A stretch of 64,000 bases of DNA from Polynucleobacter brandtiae (GCF_002797575.1 NZ_PGTX01000002.1:331313-395312), one strand, 5' to 3'. Shown: positions 35,639-48,546, counted from the first letter of the stretch. Program-made: numbers and translations. Notes: a model not told the origin generated them from the letters alone.

Positions 35639-36402
35639 AACACCCCCCCGCCTTGACTGCCCATATAAGCCTCAACAACCAACGGATTGCAAGAAACCTC
35701 TTGATAAGAGCCCTCAGCCAGAACCGAGCCACGCTGCAAAACAGTGATGCGATTAGCAATTGAAGAAACCACCTTCATGTTGTGCTCCACCATTAGGATG
35801 GTGCGGCCTTTGGACACACGCTCAATTAACTCGGTTACCCGCTCTACATCCTCATGCCCCATGCCTTGGGTCGGCTCATCCAACAGCATGAGCTCAGGCT
35901 CCATCGCAAGGGTGGTTGCAACCTCTAAGGCTCTTTTGCGACCATAAGCCAAGTTGACGGCCTCTACGTCGGCAAAGTCAGCCAAACCCACCTCACACAA
36001 AAGCTCCTCTACCCTCTCATGAAGAACCTTCAGTGAGGCGCCAGATTTCCAAAAATGGAAGCTAGAGCCCAACCCCTGCTGGAGTGCAACACGAACATTC
36101 TCTAAAACACTAAGGTGCGGAAAAACCGCTGAAATTTGAAAAGAGCGAATGATGCCGCGCCGCGCTATCTGGGCTGGTCGCTCTTTGGTAATGTCTAGGC
36201 CATTAAATATAATTTGACCGTTAGATGGCTCTAAAAATTTAGTAAGTAAATTAAAACAGGTTGTTTTGCCGGCACCGTTTGGCCCAATGAGCGCATGAAT
36301 AGAGCCACGAGCTACATTTAAATTAACATCACTAACCGCTTGAAAGCCTTTAAAGGTCTTCCCAAGACTGACGGTTTTTAATATGGTGTCTTGCAAACGC
36401 AA
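35635..36402 (-). CDS. livG: ABC transporter ATP-binding protein (LivG type)
   Basis: ATPase of 255 residues with Walker A GPNGAGKTT (about 38-46), the Q-loop, a divergent signature segment (NLAYGRKRALEVATTLA) and Walker B LMLLDEPTQGMG. It heads the five-gene transporter operon livG-livF-binding protein-livH-livM. The start is a TTG; no clear ATG lies nearby upstream. Confidence 0.93.
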   Translation of the reverse strand: MRLQDTILKTVSLGKTFKGFQAVSDVNLNVARGSIHALIGPNGAGKTTCFNLLTKFLEPSNGQIIFNGLDITKERPAQIARRGIIRSFQISAVFPHLSVLENVRVALQQGLGSSFHFWKSGASLKVLHERVEELLCEVGLADFADVEAVNLAYGRKRALEVATTLAMEPELMLLDEPTQGMGHEDVERVTELIERVSKGRTILMVEHNMKVVSSIANRITVLQRGSVLAEGSYQEVSCNPLVVEAYMGSQGGGVL

Positions 36403-36492
36403 TTCCTTGGATTATTTAAAAATAAAGATTAAGAATACCTTAAGCAATCATTTATCTGTATAGCGGTAACCCTAAAAGGGTAATGTTAGCTT

Positions 36493-36717
36493 TTAATTGT
36501 TTTGTGTATTTTTTAGATAACCTTGAATAGCAACCATTGCAGATTCATCCAAAATATCCATAGGCACCCTTTGGGCGCCCTGCATAATCATCAGAGCATA
36601 AGGCTTGGCCAGCGCTGCAACCTCGGGGCAAAGGTAAAGCTCTTCCCCTAGCGCGGGTAATTGGCTACGCCAGTAGTTAATTGCTAATTCTAGTTCTTGA
36701 ATGGATAAAAATACCAT
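36493..36717 (-). CDS. DUF3717 family protein
   Basis: A 74-residue protein of unknown function. The pattern IQELELAINYWRSQ...CPEVAALAKPYALMI is that of DUF3717, a small family found mainly in Burkholderiales. I start at the ATG at 36717, which overlaps the end of the SET-domain gene by about 12 bases; a longer upstream extension would be inside that gene. Close coupling suggests one transcript with it. Confidence 0.8.
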   Translation of the reverse strand: MVFLSIQELELAINYWRSQLPALGEELYLCPEVAALAKPYALMIMQGAQRVPMDILDESAMVAIQGYLKNTQNN

Positions 36718-36727
36718 TGAGGGTAGG

Positions 36728-37222
36728 CTACTTTGTATCAAGGGAAAGCATGGTGCCACGACACTTCTTTGCACCGCAGCGACAGCTGTAATCTTTTTTC
36801 ATCTGCTTTGTGATGGGGCCCTCAACATCAAGCGAGTAATCATAAAACAGCTCCTCACCAACCTTGAGATCGCGCTTAGCGTAAATAAAAACACGAGGCT
36901 CCCCAGAAAAGCTTTCTTCGCGGGTTTCGCAGCTAGGCTTACAGGAGTGGTTAATCCAGCGCGCTGCATTGCCACCATACTTTGCATCAATGCACCGACC
37001 ATCTTCAAGAGAAAAATAAAAGGTATGGTTTGGATCGCTAGGATCGTGTGGATGACGCTTTTCAGCGAGCTTCCAACTAATGCGTTCACCCTTGTATTCA
37101 ATAATGGCCGCACCTTTTTTAATCGCCTTAGCTACAAACACACCCCTCCCGTGAATAGGAGAGGATTGCACAACAATTCGAGTGCGATCAATATCAGGGG
37201 CCAGCAACTTCTTTTTACTCAT
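36728..37222 (-). CDS. SET-domain protein-lysine methyltransferase
   Basis: SET enzymes methylate protein lysines with SAM. All core motifs are present in 164 residues: SPIHGRGVF (21-29), RWINHSCKPSC (88-98) with the pseudoknot NHSC, ELFYDYS (124-130), and a post-SET cysteine motif CRCGAKKCRG (147-156) expected to bind zinc with the NHSC-side Cys. The target is unknown. It lies 5 bases downstream of gyrB and probably shares its transcript. Confidence 0.92.
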   Translation of the reverse strand: MSKKKLLAPDIDRTRIVVQSSPIHGRGVFVAKAIKKGAAIIEYKGERISWKLAEKRHPHDPSDPNHTFYFSLEDGRCIDAKYGGNAARWINHSCKPSCETREESFSGEPRVFIYAKRDLKVGEELFYDYSLDVEGPITKQMKKDYSCRCGAKKCRGTMLSLDTK

Positions 37223-37227
37223 ATAAA

Positions 37228-39732
<2,505 letters not shown>

Positions 39733-39737
39733 CTAAA

Positions 39738-40853
39738 TTAAATACGCATTGGCATTACGACATACTTGAAATCTTCTGAGTTTGGAAGAGTGACTACCGC
39801 ACTACTATTGGCATCACCTAAACTAATTTGAATATTCTCATTTTTTAAATTCGACAAAACGTCTATTAAATAACTTACGTTAAACCCAATCTCAACATCT
39901 TCACTGTCATATTCGATGACAATTTCTTCCTGTGCCTCTTCTTGTTCTGCATTTGTTGATTGAATTGTGATTTTGTTTAGTGAGAGTGAAAAACGAACAC
40001 CTTTGAATTTGTCCGTAGTCAAAATGGCTGCGCGTTGCAGTGCCGACTGTAAGAGTTCTCGACCAACAACCAATGTGTTTTTATGGCCTTTCGGAATAAC
40101 TCGCTGAAAGTCCGGAAATTTTCCTTCAACTAATTTGGAGATGAGTTCAATGTCTCCGAAGGAAAACTTGATTTGATTTGAGGTTAAGCTCATTTCAAGT
40201 GTGTCGTCAGAGTCTCCTAACAAGTGTTGACACTCGAGAATGGTTTTACGCGGAATAATAATTTCTTGCTTTTCACCAGAACCGATCGGCGCCTCTAATA
40301 AATCTACTTGCGAAAAGGCGAGTCGATGCCCATCAGTTGCAACAGCGATCACTTTTTTACCTTCGACTACTAAAAGCATCCCATTTAAGTAGTAGCGAAT
40401 ATCTTGCTGTGCCATAGCAAAGTGCACCTGGCTAATTAACTGACGAAAACTTTTTTGCGTCATCTTCCAACTGGCCGTTACTTCTCCAACACTCTGCATA
40501 ACCGGAAATTCGGCAGCAGAAAGAGTCTGCAAAGAAAAGCGGCTTTTACCGCTTTGAACAACCATCTTGTTATCTTTTAAATTTAATGCAACCGGCCCCT
40601 CAGGAAGCGCCCTCAAAATATCGAGCAACTTTCTTGCAGCTACTGTCGTTGTTACTTCCTCGGACCCAATCCCAAAATTGGCGCTAGTTGTAATTTGTAT
40701 TTCAATATCTGTTGAAACAAATGAAATCTTGTCACCCGACTTTTTAAAAAGAAGGTTTGCGAGTATTGGCAGGGTGTGTCTACGTTCAACAATTCCACTT
40801 ACAACCTGTAATGGTTTTAATAGACTGTCACGCGAAGCATTTACGAGTTGCAT
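39738..40853 (-). CDS. dnaN: DNA polymerase III sliding clamp (beta subunit)
   Basis: The ring-shaped clamp that tethers Pol III. The 371-residue protein begins MQLVNASRDSLLKPLQVVSGIVERRHTLPILANLL and ends EDFKYVVMPMRI, both strongly family-typical, with three clamp domains. It lies 264 bases from dnaA and 11 bases before gyrB. Confidence 0.99.
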   Translation of the reverse strand: MQLVNASRDSLLKPLQVVSGIVERRHTLPILANLLFKKSGDKISFVSTDIEIQITTSANFGIGSEEVTTTVAARKLLDILRALPEGPVALNLKDNKMVVQSGKSRFSLQTLSAAEFPVMQSVGEVTASWKMTQKSFRQLISQVHFAMAQQDIRYYLNGMLLVVEGKKVIAVATDGHRLAFSQVDLLEAPIGSGEKQEIIIPRKTILECQHLLGDSDDTLEMSLTSNQIKFSFGDIELISKLVEGKFPDFQRVIPKGHKNTLVVGRELLQSALQRAAILTTDKFKGVRFSLSLNKITIQSTNAEQEEAQEEIVIEYDSEDVEIGFNVSYLIDVLSNLKNENIQISLGDANSSAVVTLPNSEDFKYVVMPMRI

Positions 40854-40909
40854 TGTTTTTAAATCCTTGTATATATCTTATTAGTAGTAGTAATAAGGCC
40901 TGCATTTTC

Positions 40910-41096
40910 TGTGGGTAAGTCAAAATTCCCATTAAAAACAAGCAATTAAGACAACTAAAACCTGTGGAAATCTTTTGTATAAATGCTTCATAAGTTGTGT
41001 ATAACATTCTACTGTGCCACTATTTTTGCATGAAGCACTGTCTTTTTACAACTTATCCACAAACAATCCCCATACTTATTCATTAACTTATCCACA
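40910..41096. promoter_or_regulatory. DnaA-box cluster between dnaA and dnaN (oriC candidate)
   Basis: Two perfect TTATCCACA boxes on the plus strand (41053-41061, 41088-41096) and two weaker inverted ones (TGTGGGTAA at 40910-40918, TGTGTATAA at 40996-41004) in an AT-rich 264-base gap. Together with the second cluster beyond dnaA this would make a bipartite origin. Confidence 0.65.
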
Positions 41097-41117
41097 ACCT
41101 TTTTTCACCTAAGAAAG

Positions 41118-42557
41118 TTATGATTTTAATGTTTGCTCTATTACATGGACCTCATGATTCAGTTGGCTGTTGTGGGAACGCTCTTCACCAATTTTACGCA
41201 CTGCGTGCAATACAGTGGTGTGGTCCCGGCCACCAAATAACTCGCCAATTTCCGGCAGACTCTTTTGGGTTAACTCTTTTGCCATAAACATAGCAATTTG
41301 CCGAGGTCGCGCAATGTTTGCTGGACGTTTTTTGGAGTACATATCAGCGACTTTAATGCTATAAAAATCTGCAACAGCCTTTTGGATACTATCCACCGAG
41401 ATTTGTCGGTTTTGGATGGATAAAAGGTCCCTAAGTGCCACTTTAGCAACTTCAATAGTGACTTCTTTGCCATGAAAACGAACATAGGCTAGGATTTTTC
41501 TTAACGCCCCCTCAAGCTCTCTTACGTTTGACCTTAGGTGTTTGGCAACGAAAAAGGCAACATCCTCGCTCATGGGAATCCCCTCGCTTAGTGCCTTTTT
41601 CATCAGAATAGCGACGCGCATTTCTAACTCTGGTGGTTCGATAGCTACAGTAAGACCAGAATCAAAGCGAGAAATAAGGCGATCATCAATACCCGCTATT
41701 TTCTTTGGATAGGTGTCGCTAGTAATAATGACCTGCGCTTTATTGCCTAAAAGGGCCTCAAAGGCATAAAAAAACTCTTCCTGGGTTCTTGATTTGCCGC
41801 TAAAAAACTGAATATCATCAATTAGCAGTAGGTCTAAGGAGTGGTAGTAGCGCTTAAAACGATCAAACGCTTTCTGTTGATAGGCCCTAACCACATCTGA
41901 AACATACTGCTCAGCGTGAATATATCGAATGCGGGCGTTTGGTTTTTCCTTCAGGAGGTGATTTCCAATCGCATGAATTAGGTGCGTCTTTCCAAGCCCA
42001 ACCCCACCATATAAAAACATGGGGTTATAAGAGGTTCCGGGGTTGTGGGCAACTTGAATAGATGCCGCCCGAGCTAGCTGGTTGGCTTTACCCGTAACAA
42101 ACGTTTCGAACGTAAGGTTGGGGTTTAGTTTTGAATGATCCTCAATTTCAAACGCCTGTTCATTAACCAAAGAGTCTTCCTTGGTGGTAATTTCTTCCTT
42201 AAAAGATGGATTACCTATAGGCGATGACAGTTGGCCAACATCTTCTCTAGCCCCATCAACGCTCAATACCAGGTGAACCGTCATAGCACAACCAAAATAA
42301 TCGCATGCTAGCGCCTGGAAACGATCTGAAAAAGTCTTTTTAATCCAGTCTAATTTGAATCTGTTTGGCGCTCCTATAGTGAGTGATTGCTCACTTTCGT
42401 CTTGGCCAACAAAAATCAAAGGCTGTATCCAAGTTTTGTATTGTTGAGGTGAAAGCTCTCGCGCTAATTTACTAAGCGCATCATCCCAAAATCTCGGAGG
42501 ACTAAGCGCATTTAATGTGGGTGAGTTTTGTAAGTTGTTCATTTTTAGAGGATTCAT
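41118..42557 (-). CDS. dnaA: Chromosomal replication initiator DnaA
   Basis: DnaA binds DnaA boxes and melts the origin. Domain I (about 20-100), a variable linker, the AAA+ domain with Walker A GGVGLGKT (184-191) and Walker [11 protein letters not shown], and domain IV with the DNA-binding signature [14 protein letters not shown] near residue 440. The 479 residues are normal. A second ATG 15 bases inside is an alternative start. It is divergent from rpmH. Confidence 0.99.
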   Translation of the reverse strand: MNPLKMNNLQNSPTLNALSPPRFWDDALSKLARELSPQQYKTWIQPLIFVGQDESEQSLTIGAPNRFKLDWIKKTFSDRFQALACDYFGCAMTVHLVLSVDGAREDVGQLSSPIGNPSFKEEITTKEDSLVNEQAFEIEDHSKLNPNLTFETFVTGKANQLARAASIQVAHNPGTSYNPMFLYGGVGLGKTHLIHAIGNHLLKEKPNARIRYIHAEQYVSDVVRAYQQKAFDRFKRYYHSLDLLLIDDIQFFSGKSRTQEEFFYAFEALLGNKAQVIITSDTYPKKIAGIDDRLISRFDSGLTVAIEPPELEMRVAILMKKALSEGIPMSEDVAFFVAKHLRSNVRELEGALRKILAYVRFHGKEVTIEVAKVALRDLLSIQNRQISVDSIQKAVADFYSIKVADMYSKKRPANIARPRQIAMFMAKELTQKSLPEIGELFGGRDHTTVLHAVRKIGEERSHNSQLNHEVHVIEQTLKS

Positions 42558-42575
42558 TGTAGCGATTTCGCGAAG

Positions 42576-42626
42576 TTATCCACAAGCTCCGAAAACGTGG
42601 AAAAGCTGTGGATAACTTGGGGATAA
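42576..42626. promoter_or_regulatory. DnaA-box cluster between dnaA and rpmH
   Basis: TTATCCACA at 42576-42584, inverted TGTGGATAA at 42607-42615, and a weaker TGGGGATAA at 42618-42626, just upstream of the dnaA ATG. They may act in origin function and in dnaA autoregulation. Confidence 0.7.
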
Positions 42627-42711
42627 AAATGAAAACCCCATAAAAAACAACAAGCTAGCTACTTTTGATCAATAAAACCTAAGAAATCAACAATATATTT
42701 GCTGACATTGG

Positions 42712-42740
42712 TTGACCTTTTGACTGGCAGCGAGGAAAAT
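42712..42740 (+). promoter_or_regulatory. Candidate rpmH promoter
   Basis: -35 TTGACC (42712-42717), 17-base spacer, -10 GAAAAT (42735-42740). It precedes the rpmH ATG by 22 bases. Confidence 0.45.
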
Positions 42741-42762
42741 AAGCGGTTTTGCAGGATGAATC

Positions 42763-42897
42763 ATGAAAAGAACATACCAACCCTCAGTAACACGTCGTAA
42801 ACGCACACACGGATTTCGTATTCGCATGAAAACCAAAAGCGGGCGCGCAGTACTTAATGCTCGCCGTGCAAAAGGTCGCAAACGTTTAGCTGTTTAA
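42763..42897 (+). CDS. rpmH: 50S ribosomal protein L34
   Basis: A 44-residue basic protein starting [18 protein letters not shown] and ending AKGRKRLAV, which is the full L34 family. It is divergent from dnaA across the DnaA-box cluster and is followed by rnpA after 8 bases, the near-universal rpmH-rnpA-yidD-yidC order. Confidence 0.99.
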
Positions 42898-42905
42898 CCT
42901 AGCCG

Positions 42906-43223
42906 TTGAATAGCGCCAGGATCTCTGAACTACTAAAAACACGCCCTAAGACCAGTTTTTATTGGGGCTTGTATTTGGTTGAGAAAAATCCAGGCATAAA
43001 GTCGGATTTAGGTGTTGCGGTCGCTAAGAAATTAGCTAAACGTGCTGTAGATCGCAACAAACTAAAGCGCATGATTCGTGAGCATGTGCGCAATGCGCAG
43101 TTAGCTGCGCCTATCGGCGATGTTGTGATGAAGTTAAAAAAACCCATTGGTAGAGAAACTCGCGGCAAGCTCAGGAAAAAAGAGCAAGTTATCATGCGAG
43201 CTCAAATCACGGCGTTAATCTAG
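42906..43223 (+). CDS. rnpA: Ribonuclease P protein component
   Basis: RnpA assists the RNase P ribozyme in tRNA 5' maturation. The signature region LGVAVAKKLAKRAVDRNKLKRMIREHVR (about 35-62) contains the conserved basic RNR-like core (here DRNKLKR). Length 105 is near the family norm. The start must be TTG at 42906: the in-frame stop at 42900 leaves no room upstream and no ATG or GTG occurs early enough. Confidence 0.95.
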   Translation: MNSARISELLKTRPKTSFYWGLYLVEKNPGIKSDLGVAVAKKLAKRAVDRNKLKRMIREHVRNAQLAAPIGDVVMKLKKPIGRETRGKLRKKEQVIMRAQITALI

Positions 43224-43224
43224 T

Positions 43225-43464
43225 ATGTATCTATTAAACAAGCTAGCAATTAAATTACTTCGGATGTATCAAATTGCATTAAGCCCTCACTTGGGAATGC
43301 ACTGTAGGTTTGAGCCCACCTGCTCCCAATATGCATGCGACTGCTTTGCCCACTATGGATTTTTTAAAAGTGCAGGTCTTACGACCATGCGCGTTTTACG
43401 CTGTAACCCATGGTCACGTGGCGGCTATGATCCCGCAGTAAAAAAACAACCCCTTACTGATTGA
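43225..43464 (+). CDS. yidD: Membrane protein insertion efficiency factor YidD
   Basis: A 79-residue peripheral membrane protein that supports YidC. Family motifs are LRMYQIALSPHLGMHCRFEPTCSQYA (about 12-37) and RVLRCNPWSRGGYDP near the end, with the conserved cysteines. It starts 1 base after the rnpA stop and is followed by yidC. Confidence 0.97.
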   Translation: MYLLNKLAIKLLRMYQIALSPHLGMHCRFEPTCSQYACDCFAHYGFFKSAGLTTMRVLRCNPWSRGGYDPAVKKQPLTD

Positions 43465-43470
43465 ATACAA

Positions 43471-45147
43471 ATGGACTTTAAAAAAACGATTCTCTGGGCG
43501 GTCTTCTCTATGGCCGGCCTCATGCTCTACAACAATTGGCAAGTTCATGAAGGTAAGCCATCCTTATTCGGGGGATCGCAAAATAACAGCGCGGCCATTG
43601 ATAAAAAAGGACAGCCAACCAGCATTGATACACCAAGGGTGTTGCAGAGTGAAAACTTAGCCGCACCCAATCAGGCAAGCAACCCTATTGCCAGTGGAAT
43701 TGAGGCGGCTGAAAAGTTCACCTTACAAAATGAGGTGCTAGTTTTAGAAATTAGCGCAATCGGAGCAAACATCGTTGAAGCAAGGTTGCCAAAACAGTTG
43801 ACCGCAGAAAATAAGCCGGTTGAATTATTTCAGTACACGCCGACACATAAATATTTTGCACGCTCAGGCTTGATCACTTTGGGTAATCCTGACTTACCAA
43901 ATCACACGAGCACATTTAAATTAATGCAGTCGGGCAAGGATGCATCAGGCAGGCCCTTTGCTATTTTGATGAGCGAGCGCAATGGTACTAAGCTTGAAAA
44001 GACGTTTACATTAAATCCTGGCAGTTACGTAGTGGACATTAGCCACCGAGTTACTCAAATGGGTGCCAATACAAACCCTATCGTGCTCTATACCGAATTA
44101 GTACGTGATGGTGCTCAGGAACAAAAAATCGGTCCATTCGATGGCGCCTTCTCTGCAAGTACCTTTACCGGCCCGGCTGTATATACCGAAAAAGAAAAAT
44201 TCAATAAATTAGAATTTACAGCAATCGATAAAAACAAAATTACCATTCCGACTCAGGTTGCAGCAGGCGATCCAGCTTGGATTGCTATGGTTCAGCATTA
44301 TTTTGCCAGCGCATGGATCCCTGGTGATAAAACGGTGCGCGATATATATGCGGGAAAAATTGACAACAACTTATATCGCATTGGTATGCAAATACCATTA
44401 GGTGTGGTGGCGCCAGGCATGGTTGTTATTGAAAACGCAAGGCTATTTGTCGGCCCACAAGAGGAGAGCCTCTTGGAGACTATTGCGCCTGGGTTTGCGC
44501 TCCTAAAAGATTACGGCTACCTGACTATTTTGGCAAAACCTATTTTTTGGTTGCTGGAAAATATTCACGCTTATGTGGGGAACTGGGGTTGGTCAATCAT
44601 CCTCCTCACGATTTTGATTAAGCTTGTGTTCTTTCCTTTATCTGCCGCCAGCTATAAATCAATGGCGCGCATGAAGGAAGTGCAGCCACGTTTGTTGCTA
44701 ATGAAAGAGCAATACAAGGGTGAGCCACAAAAGTTAAACCAGGCAATGATGGAGATGTACCGCAAGGAAAAAATTAACCCATTGGGTGGGTGCTTGCCCG
44801 TAGTCATTCAAATTCCGGTATTTATTTCTTTATATTGGGTCTTACTCTCATCGGTGGAGATGCGTAACGCGCCTTGGGTTTTATGGATTCATGACTTATC
44901 AGTCCCTGACCCGTATTACATTTTGCCCATCATCATGGCGGCATCGATGTTTATACAAACAAAATTAAATCCAACTCCACCGGATCCTGTGCAGGCAAAA
45001 ATAATGATGTACATGCCTCTAGTTTTTTCGGTGATGTTCTTCTTTTTCCCCGCAGGCTTAGTGCTTTACTGGGTAGTGAACAACATTCTTTCCATTGCAC
45101 AACAGTGGCAGATTAATCAAATGTTTGGAAAGAAGCTCACCAAATAA
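43471..45147 (+). CDS. yidC: Membrane protein insertase YidC
   Basis: YidC inserts inner-membrane proteins alone or with SecYEG. N-terminal membrane helix (about 6-22), a large periplasmic beta-domain (about 60-340), then the conserved five-helix core starting around GWSIILLTILIKLVFFPLSAASYKSMARM with the catalytic-groove Arg. Length 558 is typical for Gram-negative YidC. Confidence 0.98.
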   Translation: MDFKKTILWAVFSMAGLMLYNNWQVHEGKPSLFGGSQNNSAAIDKKGQPTSIDTPRVLQSENLAAPNQASNPIASGIEAAEKFTLQNEVLVLEISAIGANIVEARLPKQLTAENKPVELFQYTPTHKYFARSGLITLGNPDLPNHTSTFKLMQSGKDASGRPFAILMSERNGTKLEKTFTLNPGSYVVDISHRVTQMGANTNPIVLYTELVRDGAQEQKIGPFDGAFSASTFTGPAVYTEKEKFNKLEFTAIDKNKITIPTQVAAGDPAWIAMVQHYFASAWIPGDKTVRDIYAGKIDNNLYRIGMQIPLGVVAPGMVVIENARLFVGPQEESLLETIAPGFALLKDYGYLTILAKPIFWLLENIHAYVGNWGWSIILLTILIKLVFFPLSAASYKSMARMKEVQPRLLLMKEQYKGEPQKLNQAMMEMYRKEKINPLGGCLPVVIQIPVFISLYWVLLSSVEMRNAPWVLWIHDLSVPDPYYILPIIMAASMFIQTKLNPTPPDPVQAKIMMYMPLVFSVMFFFFPAGLVLYWVVNNILSIAQQWQINQMFGKKLTK

Positions 45148-45181
45148 ATATTTGGTAAGTATCGATCGACAACTTTCCGCA

Positions 45182-46561
45182 ATGATGACCAGAAAGACCC
45201 CCATCATTGCGGTTGCTACGGCTCCAGGCAAGGCAGGCATTGGCATTATCCGCATTAGCGGGGCAAAATTATTGCCAATTGTGCAGGCATTATTTCAAAA
45301 GCAACTTCTACCTCGCCGTGCAAATCTTTTGAATTTAAGGGATGGTCAGGGCGCAGTGATAGATCAGCTTATCGCCATTTATTTTGCAGCCCCTCAGTCG
45401 TTTACGGGTGAGGATATTCTGGAATTGCAATGCCATGGCGGCCCAGAGCTTCTTGACTTAGTAATGAAGCGGTGCCTTGAATTAAGTAAAGACCAGGGCC
45501 TAGAAATTGCAGAGCCAGGCGAGTTCAGTTTGCGGGCCTATTTAAATAATAAAATCGATTTAGCGCAAGCGGAGGCGATTGCTGACTTGATTGATGCTCA
45601 GAGCGAGGCTGCAGTGCGCGGTGCAGCTCGCTCCCTACAGGGCGAGTTTTCACGCGATATCAATGCTTTGATTGAGGAAATTACCCAGTTAAGAATCCTA
45701 GTGGAATCTACTTTAGACTTCCCCGAGGAGGAGATTGAGTTCTTAGAAAGCGCCCATGCACGGGATCGACTGAAGGTCGTCATGGGGCGAATACATTCTC
45801 TGGTTGACGGCGCAAAACAAGGGAAGATACTGCGGGACGGCATTCAGATCGTGTTGGCTGGAGCCCCTAATGTAGGCAAAAGCTCTCTGTTAAACCGTCT
45901 TGCAGGAGAGGAGATTGCCATTGTTACTCCTATTGCCGGAACTACCCGAGATCGAGTGAAGGAAAGTATCCAGATAGGCGGCGTTCCATTGCATATTATT
46001 GATACTGCGGGATTACGCGCAACTCAAGATGTAGTTGAGGCAAAAGGGATTGAAAGATCCTGGGAAGCAATTAGGACGGCGGATTTGGTAATATTCCTCA
46101 AAGATCCCGCTTCCTCAGAAGCATTTTTGGACCCAGCAAGCCAAAGCCTCAAGGATCAAATATTGACAGCAATACCTCCTAGATGCCCTGTATTAGAGGT
46201 TAATAATAAAGCTGACTTAATGACTGGCCCTGTGCCTCCAAGCAATCACAAGGCATTACATATTTCAGCTAAAACGGGTGTCGGAATCGAGGATTTAAAA
46301 CAAAGCATTTTGGCAGCCGTGGGCTGGGGTGGGTCGCAGGAGGGCATCATCATTGCGCGTGGCCGACACTTAGATTGCCTTAATAGAGCTTTGGAGCACC
46401 TAGAGCGTTCGGAGCAATTTGCCGCTAATGGCAATATTTCGCTGGAATTGTTTGCAGAAGAGCTTCGTTTGGCCCAGGATCAGCTGGGAAGAATTACCGG
46501 TAAACTACTGCCAGATGACCTTTTGGGTAAGATATTTAGCCAATTTTGCATTGGTAAATAA
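45182..46561 (+). CDS. mnmE: tRNA U34 modification GTPase MnmE
   Basis: MnmE (TrmE) is the GTPase partner of MnmG. N-terminal folate-binding domain (TPIIAVATAPGKAGIGIIRISG), helical region, G domain with Walker A GAPNVGKSS (about 225), G3 DTAGLR and NKAD, and the C-terminal C(I/L)GK tail, here FCIGK. The ATG at 45182 starts the conserved part; a longer frame would overlap yidC. It lies 34 bases after yidC. Confidence 0.98.
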   Translation: MMTRKTPIIAVATAPGKAGIGIIRISGAKLLPIVQALFQKQLLPRRANLLNLRDGQGAVIDQLIAIYFAAPQSFTGEDILELQCHGGPELLDLVMKRCLELSKDQGLEIAEPGEFSLRAYLNNKIDLAQAEAIADLIDAQSEAAVRGAARSLQGEFSRDINALIEEITQLRILVESTLDFPEEEIEFLESAHARDRLKVVMGRIHSLVDGAKQGKILRDGIQIVLAGAPNVGKSSLLNRLAGEEIAIVTPIAGTTRDRVKESIQIGGVPLHIIDTAGLRATQDVVEAKGIERSWEAIRTADLVIFLKDPASSEAFLDPASQSLKDQILTAIPPRCPVLEVNNKADLMTGPVPPSNHKALHISAKTGVGIEDLKQSILAAVGWGGSQEGIIIARGRHLDCLNRALEHLERSEQFAANGNISLELFAEELRLAQDQLGRITGKLLPDDLLGKIFSQFCIGK

Positions 46562-46646
46562 GGGTGGCGCTAGCCTAGGCGCGCACCTTCAAATGTGACA
46601 TAAATGTTAAAATTCACAATCAAAATTATTTTAATTTAGGATTCTC

Positions 46647-48497
46647 ATGACAACCAATGTGGCGAATGCACCAGAATACGTAAAAAATCAGCAACTGATT
46701 CAGTGGGTTGCAGATATTGCATCCCTAACCAAGCCGGATAGTATTCGTTGGTGCGATGGTTCTCAGGCTGAATATGATGAATTTTGTGAATTGTTGGTGA
46801 GTGCCGGTGTTTTTAAGCGTCTTAATCCAGCGAAACGAAAAAATGCTTTTTTAGCCCTTTCTGATCCAGATGACGTGGCTCGAGTAGAGGATAGAACCTA
46901 TATTTGTTCTGCAAAAAAGGATGATGCGGGTCCAACTAATAATTGGGTAGAGCCAAGCGAAATGCGCGCTACATTAAACCCATTGTTTGATGGCTGCATG
47001 CGTGGCAGAACAATGTATGTTGTGCCGTTTTCAATGGGCCCAATCGGATCCCCCATTGCTCATATTGGCGTTGAGTTGTCTGATAGCCCTTACGTAGCAA
47101 TCAATATGCGCCTCATGACCCGTATGGGTAAAGCAGTTATTGATCAATTAGGTGTAGACGGTGAATTTGTGCCTTGTGTGCACACTGTAGGCAAACCATT
47201 GGCGGCTGGCGAAAAGGATGTCCTGTGGCCCAACAATAAGACTAAATATATTGTTCACTACCCTGAGACTCGAGAAATTTGGTCTTTTGGCTCGGGCTAT
47301 GGCGGCAACGCACTCTTGGGTAAAAAATGTTTTGCCTTGCGTATCGCATCCAATATGGGGCGCGATCAAGGCTGGTTAGCAGAGCATATGTTGATCTTGG
47401 GTGTGACTTCGCCTGAAGGCAAGAAGTACCATATCGCCGCAGCTTTTCCATCGGCTTGCGGCAAAACCAACTTCTCTATGATGATTCCTCCAAAGGGATT
47501 TGAGGGTTGGAAAGTAACCACCGTTGGTGATGACATTGCTTGGATCAAACCCCGCAAAGATTCCGTCACTGGCAAGACGCGCTTATTTGCCATTAACCCA
47601 GAGTCAGGCTACTTTGGCGTGGCTCCAGGAACCAATCGCTTAACGAACCCAAACTGCTTGGACTCTTTAAATAGTGATGTTATTTTTACAAACGTTGGGT
47701 TAACTGATGATGGTGATGTTTGGTGGGAGGGCTTAACTGAAACACCTCCGGCCCATCTAATTGACTGGCAAGGCAAGGATTGGACACCTGCCGATGGCTT
47801 AGCGGGACGTAAAGCGGCACATGCAAACTCGCGCTTTACTGTAGCCGCTACCAATAACCCAGCGGTTGATCCTAATTGGGATGATCCTGAGGGCGTTGCA
47901 ATTGACGCATTTTTATTTGGCGGTCGCCGCTCAAATACAGTGCCATTGGTGAGTGAGGCACGTGATTGGGTAGAGGGCGTCTATATGGCCGCCACGATGG
48001 GTTCTGAGACAACCGCAGCGATTACCGGCCAGATCGGGGTGGTTCGTCGAGATCCATTTGCAATGATTGCTTTTGCTGGCTACAACATGAGTGATTATTT
48101 CCAGCATTGGCTCAACATTGGTAAAACGCTTGCTGCTGAGGGCGCTGTATTGCCTAAAATTTATTGCGTGAACTGGTTCCGCAAGGGCGAAGATGGTAAG
48201 TTTGTTTGGCCTGGCTTCGGTGAAAATATGAGAGTGCTCTCCTGGATTTTGGGGCGCGCAGAGGGCACAGCCAAAGGCGAAGAAACTGTTTTTGGTATTT
48301 GCCCTGAATATGCCGATTTAAAGTGGGATGGCCTTGATTTTTCTGTTGAAAAATTTGGAAAAGCCATTGAAGTTGCTGCCGATGAATGGAAAGAAGAATT
48401 AAAGTTGCACTCAGAGTTATTTGCGCACCTTGGTGATCGAGTGCCAAAAGAGTTAATTGAAGTACGTAGCAATATTGAGAAGCGATTAAGCGCCTAA
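46647..48497 (+). CDS. pckG: Phosphoenolpyruvate carboxykinase (GTP)
   Basis: Converts oxaloacetate and GTP to PEP in gluconeogenesis. The kinase P-loop is FPSACGKTN (about 270-278), with the GTP-type signature and Mn-binding segment DDIAW near 292-296, and ...RRSNTVPLV near 425. The 616 residues match the GTP-dependent family rather than the ATP one. A small AT-rich gap upstream (46562-46646) should hold its promoter. Confidence 0.98.
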   Translation: MTTNVANAPEYVKNQQLIQWVADIASLTKPDSIRWCDGSQAEYDEFCELLVSAGVFKRLNPAKRKNAFLALSDPDDVARVEDRTYICSAKKDDAGPTNNWVEPSEMRATLNPLFDGCMRGRTMYVVPFSMGPIGSPIAHIGVELSDSPYVAINMRLMTRMGKAVIDQLGVDGEFVPCVHTVGKPLAAGEKDVLWPNNKTKYIVHYPETREIWSFGSGYGGNALLGKKCFALRIASNMGRDQGWLAEHMLILGVTSPEGKKYHIAAAFPSACGKTNFSMMIPPKGFEGWKVTTVGDDIAWIKPRKDSVTGKTRLFAINPESGYFGVAPGTNRLTNPNCLDSLNSDVIFTNVGLTDDGDVWWEGLTETPPAHLIDWQGKDWTPADGLAGRKAAHANSRFTVAATNNPAVDPNWDDPEGVAIDAFLFGGRRSNTVPLVSEARDWVEGVYMAATMGSETTAAITGQIGVVRRDPFAMIAFAGYNMSDYFQHWLNIGKTLAAEGAVLPKIYCVNWFRKGEDGKFVWPGFGENMRVLSWILGRAEGTAKGEETVFGICPEYADLKWDGLDFSVEKFGKAIEVAADEWKEELKLHSELFAHLGDRVPKELIEVRSNIEKRLSA

Positions 48498-48546
48498 AAG
48501 CTTTTAAGTAATTTACTTTTATATTCCTTAGAGCTATTTTTATTTA

